Part shown: positions 5,215 through 6,096 of the stretch, in pieces
Position numbering within the stretch: position 1 is the stretch's first letter
How the letters are laid out: each line of letters begins with the position of its first letter
Source of the DNA: Anaerolineae bacterium
GTDB lineage: Bacteria; Chloroflexota; Anaerolineae; B4-G1
NCBI GenBank assembly: GCA_030612185.1
Contig: JAUWOI010000285.1
Span: forward strand, 1 to 6,096
Direction: 5' to 3'
Length of the DNA stretch: 6,096 nucleotides
Notes under the pieces: generated by a model
The model's database searches: none
What the model was told of the DNA's origin: nothing
The model's input: the letters and a program-made list of their open reading frames with translations, nothing else
Position numbers and translations under genes: made by a program

Positions 5215-5541
5215 TCACGCAGGGTAAGCGTGCAAACCCGCCAGCATTGCCCCCTTGACAGTTCCATCCAGGTGTTCTGATCCTGGGAACATCCATTCAT
5301 TCGGGTCGTACCGTTCCGAACTCCACTTGAATATGGCAAACTCCCAGTTGTTCATATCTCCCGCGTACTTCAAACGGCAGATGGGGCCGATCCGTCCGAA
5401 ATCGCTTCTATCCAGGTAGAGGTAGAGTCCTCTGAAGCGTGCCGCGTAGTAGCAGGTCGGGTCTCCGCTACCCTCGTTGAACTGCGCGATGATTTCGTTC
5501 ACTTGCGCTTTGACCTCATCGGGGATCCGTTTTGTGCCCAT
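5215..5541 (-). CDS. Uncharacterised 108-residue protein between hsdM and hsdS
   Basis: I do not recognise a named domain. The protein starts with a charged helix (KRIPDEVKAQVNEIIAQFN, 4-22), then has an aromatic, probably beta-rich core (CYYAARFRGLYLYLDR 30-45, RIGPICRLKY 50-59, NNWEFAIFKWSSERYDP 64-80), and ends with WMFPGSEHLDGTVKGAM (83-99) and a short tail. There is no signal peptide or membrane segment, so it is probably cytosolic. The start at ATG 5541 is 3 nt after the hsdM stop, and a GGGAGAGAG purine run within the end of hsdM serves as ribosome binding site, so translation is likely coupled to hsdM. The coding frame is clean, and I have an impression of similar hypothetical proteins beside RM genes in other genomes. 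Placement suggests a role tied to the modification complex, but this is inference. The terminator-like hairpin follows immediately. Confidence 0.85.
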   Translation of the reverse strand: MGTKRIPDEVKAQVNEIIAQFNEGSGDPTCYYAARFRGLYLYLDRSDFGRIGPICRLKYAGDMNNWEFAIFKWSSERYDPNEWMFPGSEHLDGTVKGAMLAGLHAYPA

Positions 5542-5544
5542 ACG

Positions 5545-6096
5545 TTATTCTCTCTCCCAACCTGGTTCCAATGCTTCCTGAACCTCCGCCATCAACGCCA
5601 GAATCTGCCGCTCCTTCTCCACAATGCCCGCTACCAACTCCTCCGGTGGGACGTGCTCGAACGGGTCGCCCGCGCTGGGGTTCTTCAGGTCCAGGTTGGC
5701 GGAGAGCAGGTTGCCCTCCTCGTCGTACTTGAGCACCTCGTCCACCGGGACCTTCCAGGCCTGCTCGTTCTCCTCGCGGTTGCCCCACCACTCGATCAAC
5801 GGCTCGAACTCTTCGTAGCGCAGCGGCTTCGTTTTGGTATAGTTCTTGCGTCCCTCGGGGAGCGGGTGCTCATAGCACCAGATCTCCTTCGTCGGGCCGG
5901 ACCCGTCGAAGAAAAGCAGGTTGGTGGGGATGGAGGTGTAGGGCGCAAAGACCCCATTGGGCAGGCGGACGATGGTGTGCAGGCAAAAATTCTTGAGCAG
6001 GTGTTCCTTGATGCGGGCCGCCACGCCGTCGGCGAAGAGCGTTCCGTTGGGCACGACGACGGCGGCCCGGCCACCCTCACCCCTGGCCCCTCTCCC
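5545..6096 (-). CDS. hsdM: Type I restriction-modification DNA methylase subunit HsdM, C-terminal part (5' end outside window)
   Basis: The frame is open to the right window edge; the GTG at 6054 is internal. The visible 183 residues begin at the end of the methyltransferase core: GGRAAVVVPNGTLF, then the helix DGVAARIKEHLLKNF, then HTIVRLPNGVFAPYTSIPTNLLFF, which is the region just after the NPPF motif in N-6 adenine methylases of type I systems. The later part (EIWCYEHPLPEGRKNYTKTK … LRYEEFEPLIEWWGNRE) is typical of HsdM, and the end (PPEELVAGIVEKERQILALMAEVQEAL; split as PPEELVAGIVEKE and RQILALMAEVQEAL) is a helix expected to pack against HsdS. It methylates adenine using S-adenosylmethionine in an HsdM2HsdS complex. 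The NPPF and SAM-binding motifs lie beyond the edge. At the edge, residues G-R-G-A-R-G-E-G-G are unusual and may derive from a dispersed repeat. Confidence 0.93.
   Translation of the reverse strand, partial: GRGARGEGGRAAVVVPNGTLFADGVAARIKEHLLKNFCLHTIVRLPNGVFAPYTSIPTNLLFFDGSGPTKEIWCYEHPLPEGRKNYTKTKPLRYEEFEPLIEWWGNREENEQAWKVPVDEVLKYDEEGNLLSANLDLKNPSAGDPFEHVPPEELVAGIVEKERQILALMAEVQEALEPGWERE
6071..6096. repeat. Dispersed-repeat-like sequence inside hsdM (cut by window edge)
   Basis: The plus strand ends with ccaccctcac then ccctggcccctctccc. This C-rich word, a run of ccctcacccctggcccctctccc type, resembles a short repeat scattered in many high-GC genomes. In the hsdM frame it reads G-R-G-A-R-G-E-G-G just before R-A-A-V-V-V-P-N-G, with no stop or shift. 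Its other end is not visible, so size and structure are unknown. Confidence 0.45.

Noticed and set aside
5066..5296. 76-codon minus-strand frame ending 3 nt before hsdS
   Set aside because: It overlaps the end of the 108-residue gene in another frame, runs through the terminator hairpin, and has no family resemblance.
5545..5791. 91-codon alternative minus-strand frame and plus-strand frames over hsdM
   Set aside because: They are shadows of the recognisable HsdM frame, and low-complexity G/R/P composition marks them as out-of-frame readings.

Overview
The window is high-GC bacterial DNA carrying a degraded defence-type accessory region. The coding style suggests a Chloroflexota (Anaerolineae-like) genome: a STAND/TPR regulator starting with a LFASVELSL…LGVFQG-type segment, a type I restriction-modification set of the kind common there, and short dispersed palindromic repeats. 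This taxonomic call comes from remembered family resemblance and was not computed.

Layout. (1) Positions 3-1793, plus strand: the C-terminal two thirds or so of a large TPR protein, probably a STAND (NB-ARC-like) ATPase whose nucleotide-binding half lies left of the window. (2) Positions 1794-2300: a stretch of about 500 bases with no intact gene. It holds a cluster of four small hairpins, the last 52 codons of a sensor histidine kinase (plus strand), and on the minus strand a fragment resembling a DNA methylase C-terminus. The kinase stop codon and the methylase tail meet at a shared GCCGTG. (3) Positions 2301-3356, minus strand: an intact Fic-family protein with an N-terminal inhibitory motif and a C-terminal winged helix. 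(4) Positions 3357-3862: a second stretch of debris. It holds another methylase-like tail whose stop codon overlaps the fic ribosome binding site, a truncated AbiEi-type antitoxin N-terminus, a promoter candidate, a nearly identical copy of the 3' end of hsdS, and a large imperfect palindrome built of phased cacgaaa heptamers. (5) Positions 3863-6096, minus strand: hsdS (intact, two target recognition domains), a strong terminator-like hairpin, a 108-residue uncharacterised gene, and the 3' part of hsdM, cut by the window edge.

How it fits together. Transcription on the right runs leftward: hsdM, then the 108-residue gene (3-nt gap), then hsdS, then (through debris) fic. HsdM and HsdS form the modification half of a type I system. 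No hsdR is visible; it may lie upstream, outside the window. The truncated AbiEi-like gene and the methylase, kinase and hsdS remnants show repeated gene exchange. The most distinctive points are: (a) fic is bracketed by two diverged methylase tails in direct orientation; (b) a 62-bp near-perfect direct duplication of the hsdS 3' end flanks a palindromic element; (c) an unknown small gene is coupled between hsdM and hsdS; (d) a common dispersed-repeat sequence appears to be read in frame inside hsdM.
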